NCBI RefSeq assembly: GCF_000418325.1
Contig: NC_021658.1
Span: 6,063,501 to 6,127,500 of the forward strand
Source of the DNA: Sorangium cellulosum So0157-2
Lineage (GTDB): Bacteria; Myxococcota_A; Polyangia; Polyangiales; Polyangiaceae
Reading direction: 5' to 3'
DNA: 64,000 nt
In this document: piece after piece, positions 22,907 to 32,022 of the stretch
Layout of the letters: each line of letters starts with the position of its first letter
How positions within the stretch are numbered: the first letter of the stretch is position 1
Notes under the pieces: model-generated
Database searches by the model: none
The model's input: only the letters and a program-made list of their open reading frames with translations
What the model was told of the DNA's origin: nothing
Position numbers and translations under genes: made by a program

Positions 22907-24133
22907 TCACTGGGGGATCATGATCACGTCCTCGCAGGTGAAGTCGACCCCGAGGGCCGCCCGCGGGTCCGCCTGGATCGTGGCGCACGTGCTGTCGCAG
23001 AGCACGATCTGCGACGGGTTCTCGGGGCTGTCGTAGCGCCACGCGTTCGCGGCCGCGCACTCCTGGTCGTACGCGAGCGCGGTCGGGGCGCCGTCGCCGC
23101 TCGTGTACGTCACGCGGACCTTCTGCGCGTCGAAGCTCCTCCCGTCGGGCGCGGGCGGGATGTCGACCGTGCAGGAGACCGCCGCGCCGCGGATCGCGTC
23201 GATGGCGGCCTTGAAGGCGGCCGAGGTCGCCGCGGGGTTGCCGGTGTCGATCAGGTAGGCGTGGTCGGTGCCGCCCGCCACGGCGACCTCGTCCATGTCC
23301 TCGACGGTCTCCGGCGCGCCCTCGATGGGCGGGTTGGCGACCCCGATGACGTACGTGGGGATGTTGTTCGAGAGCGCGCTCGAGGCCTCGTCCGCGACGA
23401 GCGAGATCTGGTTGTAGCGCGAGCCGCAACCTTGCGGATATCCGTCTGTCACGAGGACAATCGCGTATTTCCCGGGCGTGGTCTCCCGCTGCGCCTCGAC
23501 GTACGAGATCGTCCCTCGCATCACGAACAGCGTGGGCGTGCCGCCGCGCCAGTCGCTCTCGGTCTCGGGCGTGACGGCGTCGATCGCCGCGGCGAAGGCG
23601 GGCGAGGGCAGCGGCGTCATCGGCACCTCCGGCGTCGTGTAGGTGTCCGCGTCGCACTTCGTGTCGGTGTCGCCCTCGCTCGGGAAGAACCGGAGCGAGG
23701 CGTTGAGCCCCTCGGACAGGGGGTCCGAGAAGAACTGCTTCGTCGCCGCGACGACGGGATCCCACTTGAGCGACTTGTCGTGCCAGGGGTCGTCGCCCAT
23801 GCCCATGCTGCCGGACACGTCGAACGCGAAGGCCAGGTAGACGGGCTCGAGATCGGCCTCGGCGGACTGGGTGGCGCACGCCCCGCCTTCACCCGTGGAG
23901 CCGCCGCTGCCCGGGCCCCCCGGCCCGAGATCGCCGCCGAACCCCGGCAAGCCTCCTTCGCCCGCGCCCCCGTCGCCCGCGCCCCCGTCACCCCGGCCGC
24001 CGCTCGTCGTCGCGCTGCCAGTCCCGGGGCCGGACTGCGAGCTCCCGCCGCTTTCCCCGGCGCCATTGCTCCCACATGCGACACCGATCGCACCCACTGT
24101 CAGCAACACAATGGTCTTCGTGGGCAATTTCAT
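22907..24133 (-). CDS. von Willebrand factor A domain lipoprotein
   Basis: The start MKLPTKTIVLLTVGAIGVACGSN is a lipoprotein signal (GVAC), preceded by GGAGGA. After a Gly/Ser-rich linker (~25-85) comes a vWA domain with the MIDAS motif: LEPVYLAFAFDVSGSMGMGDD (DxSxS), a Thr in DWRGGTPTLFV, and IVLVTDGYPQGC. The rest (CTVDIPPAPDGRSFDAQKVRV to TCEDVIMIPQ) is a beta-rich domain with paired Cys that is usual in such myxobacterial lipoproteins. It is probably an envelope-facing adhesion or interaction protein. It has 408 residues. Confidence 0.9.
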   Translation of the reverse strand: MKLPTKTIVLLTVGAIGVACGSNGAGESGGSSQSGPGTGSATTSGGRGDGGAGDGGAGEGGLPGFGGDLGPGGPGSGGSTGEGGACATQSAEADLEPVYLAFAFDVSGSMGMGDDPWHDKSLKWDPVVAATKQFFSDPLSEGLNASLRFFPSEGDTDTKCDADTYTTPEVPMTPLPSPAFAAAIDAVTPETESDWRGGTPTLFVMRGTISYVEAQRETTPGKYAIVLVTDGYPQGCGSRYNQISLVADEASSALSNNIPTYVIGVANPPIEGAPETVEDMDEVAVAGGTDHAYLIDTGNPAATSAAFKAAIDAIRGAAVSCTVDIPPAPDGRSFDAQKVRVTYTSGDGAPTALAYDQECAAANAWRYDSPENPSQIVLCDSTCATIQADPRAALGVDFTCEDVIMIPQ

Positions 24134-24461
24134 GAGCTGGATCCTCCATGAGCGCGGTCCGGGCGCAGGTTGACGCGCGGAGCCGTCGATGGTGCGTGAC
24201 ACATTCAAGGCAAACGCGGCCGCGAAGCTCGCTTCGAGATCCCGCGGTCCATACAGCATAGCTGACGGAGCAACCTGCCGGCCGGCGTCCGACCGCGAAA
24301 TGATGCTTCACGGCATTGAGGCGCGGCAATGGGACCACCGCGGCACCGCATTCCTTGGGTTGTGGTCGCGTGTCTCACGGCCGCAGCTGCGCGGCGCCGG
24401 GGTGAGGGGGTGAGGGGCCTGAGCGCCGCGCTCTCGCGTGCGGCCGCGCGGCGCCGCCGGC
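24134..24461. other. intergenic region, 328 bp
   Basis: This region holds the leader of the vWA lipoprotein gene and the downstream side of the oxidoreductase gene. No gene, repeat or clear promoter was seen. A short frame on the plus strand has no ribosome site. Confidence 0.4.
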
Positions 24462-25436
24462 TCAATGCACCTGGAGGGCGAGCTTGCCGAGGTGGTGACG
24501 GCCGAGGGCGAGGTGGGCTTCGGCGGCCTCGGCCAGCGGGAATCGGCGGGCGATCTCGACGTGGAAGGGGCCAGACGCGACAAGGCGGTTCAGCCGTTCG
24601 ATGATGTCCGCGTCCGGCTCGCCGTTGTAGCTGGCGAGCTGGACGGCCGGGCGGGCCTCCGGCGCGGGCTGGACGCCGTTCGGGTAGGCGGCGCGCCCGC
24701 CGTCGCGCACGGCGAGCAGCGCTCGCTGAGCGGCCTCGCCGCCGGCGACGAGCAGGGCGGCGTCGAGCCCGTCGGGCGCGAACGCGCGGGCGGCGGCCAG
24801 CACATCGCCCTTGCGCCCGTCGACGGCGGCGTCGGCGCCCAGCCGCTCGACAAGCGCCACGCCGTCGCCGCCCGAGGCCGCCGCGAGCACCCGGGCGCCC
24901 ATCCGCTTGGCGAGCTGGACGGCCGTGTGCCCGACGCCGCCGCTGGCGCCGAAGATCACCACCGATTCGCCCTGCTTCAGCCGCAGCGTGTCGTCCAGTC
25001 CGCGCAGCGCGGTGGTGGCGACGCCGCCCATCACGGCCGCCTGCTCGAGCGTGAGCGCGCCGGGGATCGAGGCGACGAGATCGGCGCGCACGGCGGCGTA
25101 CTCTGCATAGAACCCGCCCTTGGGATTGAGGAAGCCGAGCGCGTAGACGCGGTCGCCCGCGCGGAAGCGGCGGACGCGCTCGCCCACCGCGACGACCGTG
25201 CCCGCGCCCTCGGAGCCGAGCACGTACGGAAACTGGGGCGACCGCCCGAGCATCTCGGCGTAGCCGCCTTCGCGCTCGAAGGGGTCCCACTCGCCGACAC
25301 CCGCGATCTCGACGCGAATGAGGACCTCGTCCGGGGCGAGGGTCGGGACGGGGAGGGTTCGAAGGGCGAGCGTGTCGGGACCGCCGAACCGGTCGATCGC
25401 GATCGCCCGCATCGTGCTGGGTGTCGACTGTTCCAT
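24462..25436 (-). CDS. NADP-dependent quinone oxidoreductase (zinc-free MDR family)
   Basis: This 324-residue medium-chain dehydrogenase/reductase starts with a GroES-like domain (MRAIAIDRFGGPDTLALRTLPVPTLAPDEVLIRVEIAGVGEWDPFEREGGY). The Rossmann motif is GESVVIFGASGGVGHTAVQLAKRMGARVLAAAS (~140-172). The C-terminal segment (RFPLAEAAEAHLALGRHHLGKLALQV) is typical of quinone oxidoreductases. The Cys/His ligands of the catalytic zinc are absent. AGGAGG precedes the ATG. No pathway is evident from the neighbours. Confidence 0.9.
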   Translation of the reverse strand: MEQSTPSTMRAIAIDRFGGPDTLALRTLPVPTLAPDEVLIRVEIAGVGEWDPFEREGGYAEMLGRSPQFPYVLGSEGAGTVVAVGERVRRFRAGDRVYALGFLNPKGGFYAEYAAVRADLVASIPGALTLEQAAVMGGVATTALRGLDDTLRLKQGESVVIFGASGGVGHTAVQLAKRMGARVLAAASGGDGVALVERLGADAAVDGRKGDVLAAARAFAPDGLDAALLVAGGEAAQRALLAVRDGGRAAYPNGVQPAPEARPAVQLASYNGEPDADIIERLNRLVASGPFHVEIARRFPLAEAAEAHLALGRHHLGKLALQVH

Positions 25437-25707
25437 GGGTGACCTCCTGGAAGGTGAGCGGCGGGCCGTCGGGCGATGTGGCGATCACCTGGGCCGACGG
25501 CCGCCGGAGGCGACCTCGGTGAGCAGACGCAGCCTTGGGTCAGAACATCCTCGACGGCGCTCACGAGGCAGGGACCTTAATGCGGGCACGGGCGCGTCGC
25601 CAGCCCGGCCCGCCTGGCCCGAGGTCGCTCTGTGGCTGGGATGTGGTACACTTCACGCACCGCCGCCCACGAGCCGTGAACGCGCGCCTGCCCAGGATGA
25701 GCTCGCG

Positions 25708-25947
25708 ATGACGACGATCAGCATCGAGGAGATCCAACAAGATTTGCGCGGGTACCTGCGCCGCGTGGCGGCGGGAGAGACCCTGATCATCATCGAGTCG
25801 AACCAGCCGGTGGCCGAGATCAGGCCGGTCGCCACACCGGCGCGCGGTTCTCGCCCGTTCGGCCTTTGCGCTGGCGAGTTCGCCGTTCCCGACGACTTCG
25901 ATGCTCCGCTGCCTGAGGATCTGCTCGATTCGTTCGAGGGCAGATGA
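25708..25947 (+). CDS. Phd/YefM-type antitoxin
   Basis: The 79-residue protein begins MTTISIEEIQQDLRGYLRRVAAGETLIIIESNQPVAEIRPV, the usual Phd/PhdYeFM DNA-binding fold. A C-terminal toxin-binding tail follows (FAVPDDFDAPLPEDLLDSFEGR). The stop overlaps the toxin start by four bases (ATGA). Such antitoxins bind their own promoter and neutralise the partner nuclease. Confidence 0.9.
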   Translation: MTTISIEEIQQDLRGYLRRVAAGETLIIIESNQPVAEIRPVATPARGSRPFGLCAGEFAVPDDFDAPLPEDLLDSFEGR

Positions 25948-26351
25948 AGATCCTCCTGGATACCCACGTGTTTCTCTGGTTCATCACCGGCGATGCTCGC
26001 CTGTCCGAGGCGATGCGTCACGGCATCCGTGAACCAGAGAACGAGGCGTACCTCAGCGTCGTGTCCGTCTGGGAGACGATGGTGAAACATCAGCTCGGCA
26101 AGCTGCCGCTGCCGGCGCCGCCGGAGAGCTACATCCCAGCACAGCGCGAGCGGCACCGCATCGAGAGCCTCGCGGTCGATGAAGCGAGCGTGGCCTGCCT
26201 CGCCAGGCTACCCCCGCTGCACCGTGATCCCTTCGACCGGATGCTGATCTGTCAGGCGATACGCCACGATCTCGTGCTGGCCACCGCAGACGCCGCCATG
26301 CGGGGTTATACCATCGACGTTCCGGGAACGCCCTGGCAGCGGCCGCGTTGA
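25944..26351 (+). CDS. PIN-domain toxin of a type II toxin-antitoxin pair
   Basis: This 135-residue PIN ribonuclease has the first acidic site in MKILLDTHVFLWFITGD. VSVWETMVKHQLGKL supplies Glu, DPFDRMLICQAIRHDLVLATAD supplies the Asp pair, and the end is GYTIDVPGTPW. The DTHVFLWF start places it with the VapC-like toxins paired to Phd antitoxins. All four expected acidic residues are present, so it is probably active. It is translationally coupled to the antitoxin. Confidence 0.92.
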   Translation: MKILLDTHVFLWFITGDARLSEAMRHGIREPENEAYLSVVSVWETMVKHQLGKLPLPAPPESYIPAQRERHRIESLAVDEASVACLARLPPLHRDPFDRMLICQAIRHDLVLATADAAMRGYTIDVPGTPWQRPR

Positions 26352-26367
26352 GCCGTCGCCGCTCACC

Positions 26368-27963
26368 TCAGGACACCGCCGCCTCGGCGGCGGCCGGGGG
26401 CGCCTCGACGGCGGCGCGCGCGGGGCGGAGCGGGTGCGTCTCGACGCGCCAGATGCCCTCGTCGGTCAGCCGGATCGCCGCGAACCGGGCGACGCCGTCG
26501 AGGTGGCCGTCCGTCTCGTGGCCCAGCGTCGACGAGGGGTGCGCGTAGACGCTGACGCGACCGCCGCTCTTCGAGCGGTAGTGGCCGAAGAACGCGAGGT
26601 GCTTGTGCCCGTGCAGCACGAGCGCGCTGTTCTTCTTCGGGTTCTTCTGCTGGTACGCCGCGAGCATCTCGAGCAGGCGCGGGCCATCCATCGCGATCAT
26701 GAACGTGTCGTTGAGCGAGATCGGCCCCGCGAGGCGCGCCACGTGGTGGTGCAGGAGCACGATGACCGGGCCGGAGCCCCGCCGGAGCGCGCGGGCCAGC
26801 CGCCGGAGCTGACCGCCGCCGATCTGCCCGATCGCGTTCGACCCCACGAACCGCGAGCGGTAACGGTTCGAGTTGAGCCCGAAGATCCGGATCCCCCCCT
26901 CGAGATCGAGCCGCCGCGGATACAGGCCGGCGATGGCGCGCAGCCGGCGCCGCGCCCGCTTGCGGGCGGGGATGTGCAAGCGGGGCTGGAACGGGCCGCG
27001 CTCCACCCGGGTGAGCACCTCGATGAAGCGCTGCTCGCGCTCGGCCCGCTTCTTGAGGTACGGGTCGGGCGACGTGCCGACGTTGATGGCGATATCGTGG
27101 TTGCCAGGCACCATGAGCACCTGCGACGACGCCGGGATGCCGGAGAGCGCCGCCTCGAGCTCGGCCCACTGCGCCTCTTCCCCGAGATCGGTCATGTCGC
27201 CCGTCAGCGCGACGAGCGGCGGCTTCATGGCCGCGATCTCCGCGACGAGCCGCCGGAGACGGCCGGTCAGCTCGGCGGTGTCGGGGCGCGCGACCCCCTC
27301 GGGCCACGCGGCCGATCCCTCCTCGATCTCGTACGGCTCGCGGCCGCCCGCCGTGATGTGCAGATCGGAGAGCTGGCAGAGCACGAGCCGCCCGCCGGGG
27401 ATCGCGTCCCCAGGGTCGGGGAACAGCGTCGCCGCGCCGCCATACCGCAGGATCACCCGGGTCGCCTCGCCCAGGGCGAACGCGAGCCAGGCATACAGCG
27501 AGAGCCCGAGCGCGAGCAGCGCGAGCGCGATGCAGCCGGCGAGGACGAACGCCGCGCCGCCCCCGAAGGAGACGCTGCCGCCCGCAGGGAACCACGCGAG
27601 ATGGGGACCGAAGGACGAGAGGATCGAGCCGTCCAGCCACGCGGTCAGCCAGCTCGGGACCCCGATCTCGAGGAGATGCGCGAGGAACCCGCCGGCGAGG
27701 CAGACCGCGGCGAGGACGAGGAACAGCAGGATCAGGCGATCGCGGACGACGTCGATGACGTCGACGACCTCGCCGAGCCTGCCCCGGAAGGACGATCGGA
27801 AATAGCGGCTCCCGTAGGAGATCTTCTTCCACGTCTCCGGCCGCCACACGCGGCCGCGGCTCGCGATGCGCGAGACGACCACGGCGGGGGCGACGATCAG
27901 CGCGGACAGGACGAGCACCGGCAGGAGCGCCAGGTAAAGAATTCGTAGGGCCGCCCTTCGCAC
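26368..27963 (-). CDS. membrane-anchored metallophosphoesterase
   Basis: This 531-residue protein starts at GTG after a GAGG site. The N-terminal ~190 residues hold about four hydrophobic segments (LYLALLPVLVLSALIVAPAVVV, LILLFLVLAAVCLAGGFLAHLL, AAFVLAGCIALALLALGLSLYAWLAF). The calcineurin-like domain follows: LCQLSDLHI, VALTGDMTDLG, VMVPGNHDIAI, IVLLHHHV and LVLHGHKHLAFFG, so all metal-binding motifs are intact. The catalytic domain lies in the C-terminal two thirds. The substrate is unknown; lipid or nucleotide phosphoesters are typical. It ends 16 bases from the convergent PIN toxin gene. Confidence 0.87.
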   Translation of the reverse strand: MRRAALRILYLALLPVLVLSALIVAPAVVVSRIASRGRVWRPETWKKISYGSRYFRSSFRGRLGEVVDVIDVVRDRLILLFLVLAAVCLAGGFLAHLLEIGVPSWLTAWLDGSILSSFGPHLAWFPAGGSVSFGGGAAFVLAGCIALALLALGLSLYAWLAFALGEATRVILRYGGAATLFPDPGDAIPGGRLVLCQLSDLHITAGGREPYEIEEGSAAWPEGVARPDTAELTGRLRRLVAEIAAMKPPLVALTGDMTDLGEEAQWAELEAALSGIPASSQVLMVPGNHDIAINVGTSPDPYLKKRAEREQRFIEVLTRVERGPFQPRLHIPARKRARRRLRAIAGLYPRRLDLEGGIRIFGLNSNRYRSRFVGSNAIGQIGGGQLRRLARALRRGSGPVIVLLHHHVARLAGPISLNDTFMIAMDGPRLLEMLAAYQQKNPKKNSALVLHGHKHLAFFGHYRSKSGGRVSVYAHPSSTLGHETDGHLDGVARFAAIRLTDEGIWRVETHPLRPARAAVEAPPAAAEAAVS

Positions 27964-28092
27964 GATGCCTCATTTGACGTGCCCCGGGCAGGACCGTCAA
28001 GCAGCCGCTCGGATGGACAGGCGGCCGCGCGCGCCCTGAAAGTTGCCGAAATTGATGGATGTCCGTAGCAGTAAGCGCGAGCTGTCCCACCG

Positions 28093-29433
28093 ATGTCCTG
28101 CCCCGAGACGCCGCACGACCCGGCCTCCGCGCCGCGACCGCCCGCGCCGAGCGATCCGCCGCCGGCGCTCTCGACAGGGCCGCGCGCCGCGCCTGCGCCG
28201 AGCGCCACCGCGCGCGGCGCGCGTGGCGGTGGCTCGATCGCGGCGCTCGCCGCCGCGGGCGCGCTCGGCGCAGGATCGAGCTGCCCGCCCACGGCCGCCG
28301 TGGGGACGGCGGCGCACGCGAACGCGCCGGCGGCGCGGGCCGCGGCGCCGCTCATCGCAGGCGCGCTGCAGGAGCGCGCGCTCGCCGCGTCGGCCGCGCC
28401 GCCGGAGCGCGCGGCGCCCGCGGGGGACGACGAGGACGTCGAGCCGGGCACGCTGGAGGAGCAGCGCCTCCGGCTCTTCGCGCGGATGCGGCGCGAGCTC
28501 GCGCTCTCCGACGAGGCGATGCGGGAGGTCGAGGCGATCTTCGCGGCGTCGCCGGTGCTCGGGCAGGGCAACCCCGCGCTCTCGCGTCACCCGATGTCGC
28601 GCTCCGAGTGCCGCCGCGCCCGGGAGCTCGCGGGCGTCGCGCCGGCGCGCGAGCCGGCCTGCGGCGCGCCGGGGATGGTGCCGCTCTTCGATCCAACGCG
28701 CGGGCAGACCGCGGAGAGCGCGCCGGTCTGCATCGATCAGCTCGAGTTCCCGAACATCCCCTGCGAGTATCCGGTCGTGCACGTCAGGGCGCGCGAAGCG
28801 GCGCTCCTCTGCAGGGCGGTCGGGAAACGGATCTGCGATGCGCACGAGTGGGAAGGGGCGTGCGCCGGCGCCCTGAGGGAGCCCGACGTCGAGTACGAGT
28901 GGGAGCGGCCCCGGGACGAGGCGAGCTGGCATCACAACCTCCTTCGCGAGAAGGTGTGGAGCTACGGTCCCGAGAAGAACCACGCGCTCTGCGGGACGGG
29001 GAGCGCCCGCACGCCGGGCTGCCCGGGCGGCGGGTGGGACCGCTGCGGCTCCAACACGTATCCGGCCGGCGCCTTCCCGGCGTGCCGGAGCCGCCTCGGG
29101 GTCTTCGATCTGCACGGCAACGTGGCCGAGCACATGAGCCTGCCCATCCTGCCCGACGAGCTCGCGCGGCGCGGCGACCGGGGCTTCACCGAGATGAAGG
29201 GCAGCTGGTTCGCGTTCTCGTCGATGGAGGTCCACGCCGACGACTGCAGGTGGCGCGCGCCCGACTGGCATGGAACGCGGATCATGAGCAAGGGCAGCCA
29301 CGCGAACTACCACCTGGGACTCCGCTGCTGCAAGGACGTCGCGCCGACGGCGGCCCCGAGCGGGTCGACCGCCGCGGCGCCGGGGACGGCAGAGGGCGAG
29401 GGAGCGGCGGTCGCTGCGGTGAAGAAGCGATGA
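28093..29433 (+). CDS. SUMF1/formylglycine-generating-enzyme-fold protein
   Basis: This 446-residue protein has a long Pro/Ala-rich N-terminus with a hydrophobic stretch (GSIAALAAAGALGAGSSC), possibly a membrane or lipid anchor. A helical segment follows (LEEQRLRLFARMRRELALSDEAMREVEAIF). The SUMF1-like domain is next: VCIDQLEFPNIPCEYPVVHVRAREAALLCRAVGKRICDAHEWEGACAG, GVFDLHGNVAEHMS, and KGSHANYHLGLRCCKD. The pair of catalytic Cys found in true formylglycine-generating enzymes is not evident; only one Cys (DDCRW) lies in the right area. A binding or structural role, or a different oxidase chemistry, is therefore more likely. Confidence 0.8.
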   Translation: MSCPETPHDPASAPRPPAPSDPPPALSTGPRAAPAPSATARGARGGGSIAALAAAGALGAGSSCPPTAAVGTAAHANAPAARAAAPLIAGALQERALAASAAPPERAAPAGDDEDVEPGTLEEQRLRLFARMRRELALSDEAMREVEAIFAASPVLGQGNPALSRHPMSRSECRRARELAGVAPAREPACGAPGMVPLFDPTRGQTAESAPVCIDQLEFPNIPCEYPVVHVRAREAALLCRAVGKRICDAHEWEGACAGALREPDVEYEWERPRDEASWHHNLLREKVWSYGPEKNHALCGTGSARTPGCPGGGWDRCGSNTYPAGAFPACRSRLGVFDLHGNVAEHMSLPILPDELARRGDRGFTEMKGSWFAFSSMEVHADDCRWRAPDWHGTRIMSKGSHANYHLGLRCCKDVAPTAAPSGSTAAAPGTAEGEGAAVAAVKKR

Positions 29434-29449
29434 GGCGGAGGGGCGGCGA

Positions 29450-30433
29450 TCAGGCCTTGAACGCGTCGTAACGGCCGGCGCGCGGCGCGACGCGCGCCTC
29501 CAGCGCGGCCCGCTCGGCGGGCGGCATGGGGAAGGGCAGGGACCTCGCGCCGAGGTTCTCGCGCACCTCGGCGATCGAGGAGCAGCCGATGATCACCGTG
29601 TCGGCGTGGCTCGCCGCATAGCGGATGAGCTCGCTCGGGGTCGCGGCGCGATCCTGGAGCAGGCGGCCCGCGGCCATGATCTTCATGCCGATGACGCCGA
29701 CGCCGCGCCGCCGCGCCTCCTCGACCACCGTCGTCAGGAACGGGAGCCGCGCCGGATCCGCGGGGTTGATCGCGCACAGCACGGTGTCGACCGGGTAGCG
29801 CCGCATCGCCTCGACGAGGATCTGCGGGTCGTGGTGCCCGGTGATCCCCACGTGGCGCACGCGGCCGTCCGCCCTGGCCTGCTCCACGGCCTCGATCGCG
29901 CCCCCCTTGCCGAAGATGGCGTCGAGCTCGTCCAGCTCGCGCAGGTCGTGCAACTGCCACAGATCGAGGTGGTCTGTCCCGAGGCGGCGCAGGCTGTCGT
30001 CGAGCAGCCTGAGCGCGCCATCGCGATCGCGCGCGTGCGTCTTGGAGGCGAGGAAGACCTGCTCGCGCGCGCTCGGCCCGGCGGCGCGGAAGGCCTCACC
30101 ATAGTAGTCCTGGCTCTGCTGGTACGCGGGCGCGGTGTCGCAGTACCTGACCCCGAGGCGCAGCGCCTCCAGGATCACCGGCACCGCCTCGCGATGCCGG
30201 CCGGTGGTGCGGAGGATCCCCTCTCCGCCGAGCGACACCGCCTCCACCTGCGCGCCGGTCCGCCCGAGCGTGCGGGGCGGCGCCGCCGCGGCGCCCCGAG
30301 GGGCCTCAGGCGCCGCGGACGGCGCGCCCCCGGCGGCGCCGGTCGCGATGGCCGCGGCGGTCGTGGCGGCCGCGCGCAGCACCCCGCGGCGACTCGCGTC
30401 GGCCCCTTCCGTCTCGTTCGGCTCGTTGCTCAT
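29450..30433 (-). CDS. aldo/keto reductase with Tat signal
   Basis: The start MSNEPNETEGADASRRGVLRAAATTAAAIATGAAGG is a twin-arginine signal peptide, preceded by GGAGGA. The aldo/keto reductase barrel follows: LGRTGAQVEAVSLGGEGIL, GVRYCDTAPAYQQSQDYYGEAF (catalytic D and Y), VFLASKTHARDRDGALRLLDDSLRRLGTDHLDLWQLHDL (K and H), and TPSELIRYAASHADTVIIGCSS. All four catalytic residues are present, so it probably acts as an NADPH-linked oxidoreductase exported folded with its cofactor. It has 327 residues. It converges with the SUMF1-like gene, 16 bases apart. Confidence 0.9.
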   Translation of the reverse strand: MSNEPNETEGADASRRGVLRAAATTAAAIATGAAGGAPSAAPEAPRGAAAAPPRTLGRTGAQVEAVSLGGEGILRTTGRHREAVPVILEALRLGVRYCDTAPAYQQSQDYYGEAFRAAGPSAREQVFLASKTHARDRDGALRLLDDSLRRLGTDHLDLWQLHDLRELDELDAIFGKGGAIEAVEQARADGRVRHVGITGHHDPQILVEAMRRYPVDTVLCAINPADPARLPFLTTVVEEARRRGVGVIGMKIMAAGRLLQDRAATPSELIRYAASHADTVIIGCSSIAEVRENLGARSLPFPMPPAERAALEARVAPRAGRYDAFKA

Positions 30434-31206
30434 GCGTCCTCCGGAGAAAAGTTCTACCAACCCGCTGACCGCACGTAAACGGCCGTCCGGATCCCCGCAA
30501 CACAGACTCGCTCACATAAGCCCACTTGCGCGCATCTGGTGGTCTGTCGGCGCAGGTTTGCTCTGGCGCGGCGGACTCGAGCGCGCACGGCGGAGCTGCG
30601 GAGTTCGAGCGCCCACCGCGGAGCCGCGGTGACGGAGGCGGATGGTTACGGCCCGAGTCGATCGATTCGCGTCCTGCCTTCGTTGGTCACAAACGGCGCA
30701 TCCTGAGCAGGTGAGGCGCAGGGGCCGGGGACTCCGCTGCGGCGCGGGCGGTTTCTGGCCGGGTCAGACGATCTGCCCGGGAGGCGGCGCGCGGCGGCCG
30801 CCTGCGCGCCGCAGGAGCGTCGCCGCGGCTGTCGTTCACGACGGCCGCGGCGCGGGCGGGAGCCCACGTGTTCTGCTCGAACGCGAGAGGCAGAGAGGGG
30901 TTTGCGCGCCGCGCGAGCGACGGCTGCGGAAGCGGTGAGTTCGTCATCTCCAGCGGACGCGCGCGCCGCGCGCGCGAGGGCCCCGCCGCGCGGTGGACGT
31001 CCCGCCGGTCTTCGCGAGGAGAACCCGGGAAACCAGCGCCGGCGCTGATCCAGAGAATGCCTTTTCGCGGGCGCGGCGCGGCCGGCGGCGCGAGCTCCGA
31101 GCGGCAGTGTCTGCACACGAAGGCTGAGGCACACAGCCTGCTCTTCGATGAGCCCAAGATGGCGCGGGCCTTCCGGCCATCACGGGATATTGAGGAGGAC
31201 GACAAC
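30434..31206. other. long intergenic region, 773 bp
   Basis: No convincing gene is present. It contains a 29-nt near-perfect inverted repeat (30784-30812) and other GC-rich dyads, and it supplies the leader of the lipoprotein gene at 31207. It may hold promoters for both divergent genes. Confidence 0.45.
30784..30812. repeat. 29-nt inverted repeat
   Basis: GCGGCGCGC and GCGCGCCGC form the outer arms around an inner GGCGG/CCGCC pair, with one unpaired base. It could form a strong hairpin, but a terminator role cannot be shown because no gene end is near. Confidence 0.4.
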
Positions 31207-32022
31207 ATGCTTTCGATTCATGGCAAGGTGCTGGGACTCGCGGTGGTGATGGCGGCGCTGGGCACGGGGTGCGCCGTCGACTCGGTGAGCGACGTGGAGC
31301 TCGACGAGGCCGGTCTCGACGAGGTCGAGCAGGTCGATTCGACCGCCGAGGCGCTCGAGGGGGATGAGGCGACGCGGGGCGGGTTCCAGCAGGCGCCGAG
31401 CAAGGCGCCGCTCGGTCCGAGCAAGGGAGGGCTCGGGCAGCAGGCGCCGATCGGCCTGCAGGGTCCTGCGGATCTCGGCCAGGCGCCGGTCGGCGTGCAG
31501 GGGCCGGCGGGCCCCGGTCTCCAGGCGCCGATCGGCCAGGTCGGCCAGGCGCCGATTGGCCAGGCGCCGATCGGCCAGGGGCCCATGGGCGTGCCGGGCG
31601 TCGGCGCGCCGGGCCTGCCGGGTGTCGGCCTGCCGGGCGTCGGCGTGCCGGGCCTCGGCCTCGGCATGCCGGGCCTCGGCTTCGGCGCGGGCGGCTTCGG
31701 CGCCCTGGGCTCGCGTTTCGGCGGCTTCGGCGGCTTCGGCTGCTGCCCCATCAACATCATCAACAACAACATTTTCATCGACGACCGCTTCCGCGACTTC
31801 TGCCACTTCCCCCCTCATTGCTTCGACCGCTTCGACCACTTCGACGGCTTCAATGGCTTCAACAACTTCTGCGGCTTCCCTCACAATCGTTTCGACAGGT
31901 TCGATGATTGCCGCCCGGGCTTCTTCCCCAACCGCTTCTGCCACTGCTTCCCCCACCGCCACTGCGGTGGAGGGCACAACAACAACTGGGGCTGGGGCGG
32001 GAGCTCCGGGTCCGGCTGCTAG
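31207..32022 (+). CDS. lipoprotein with GQAPIG repeats and Phe/Asp/Cys/His-rich tail
   Basis: GAGGAGG precedes the ATG. MLSIHGKVLGLAVVMAALGTGCAVDS is a lipoprotein signal (lipobox LGTGC). An acidic segment with DSTAEALEGDE follows, a motif met in small secreted myxobacterial proteins. Residues ~60-165 are Gly/Pro/Gln repeats (QAPIGQ, GLPGVGLPGVGVPGLGLGMPGLG), collagen- or silk-like. The tail changes abruptly to CCPINIINNNIFIDDRFRDF, then CFDRFDHFDGFNGFNNFC, then CHCFPHRHCGGGHNNN, and ends WGWGGSSGSGC. It has about ten Cys and many His. I know no family. It is presumably an outer-membrane-linked structural or metal-binding protein of 271 residues. Confidence 0.82.
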   Translation: MLSIHGKVLGLAVVMAALGTGCAVDSVSDVELDEAGLDEVEQVDSTAEALEGDEATRGGFQQAPSKAPLGPSKGGLGQQAPIGLQGPADLGQAPVGVQGPAGPGLQAPIGQVGQAPIGQAPIGQGPMGVPGVGAPGLPGVGLPGVGVPGLGLGMPGLGFGAGGFGALGSRFGGFGGFGCCPINIINNNIFIDDRFRDFCHFPPHCFDRFDHFDGFNGFNNFCGFPHNRFDRFDDCRPGFFPNRFCHCFPHRHCGGGHNNNWGWGGSSGSGC

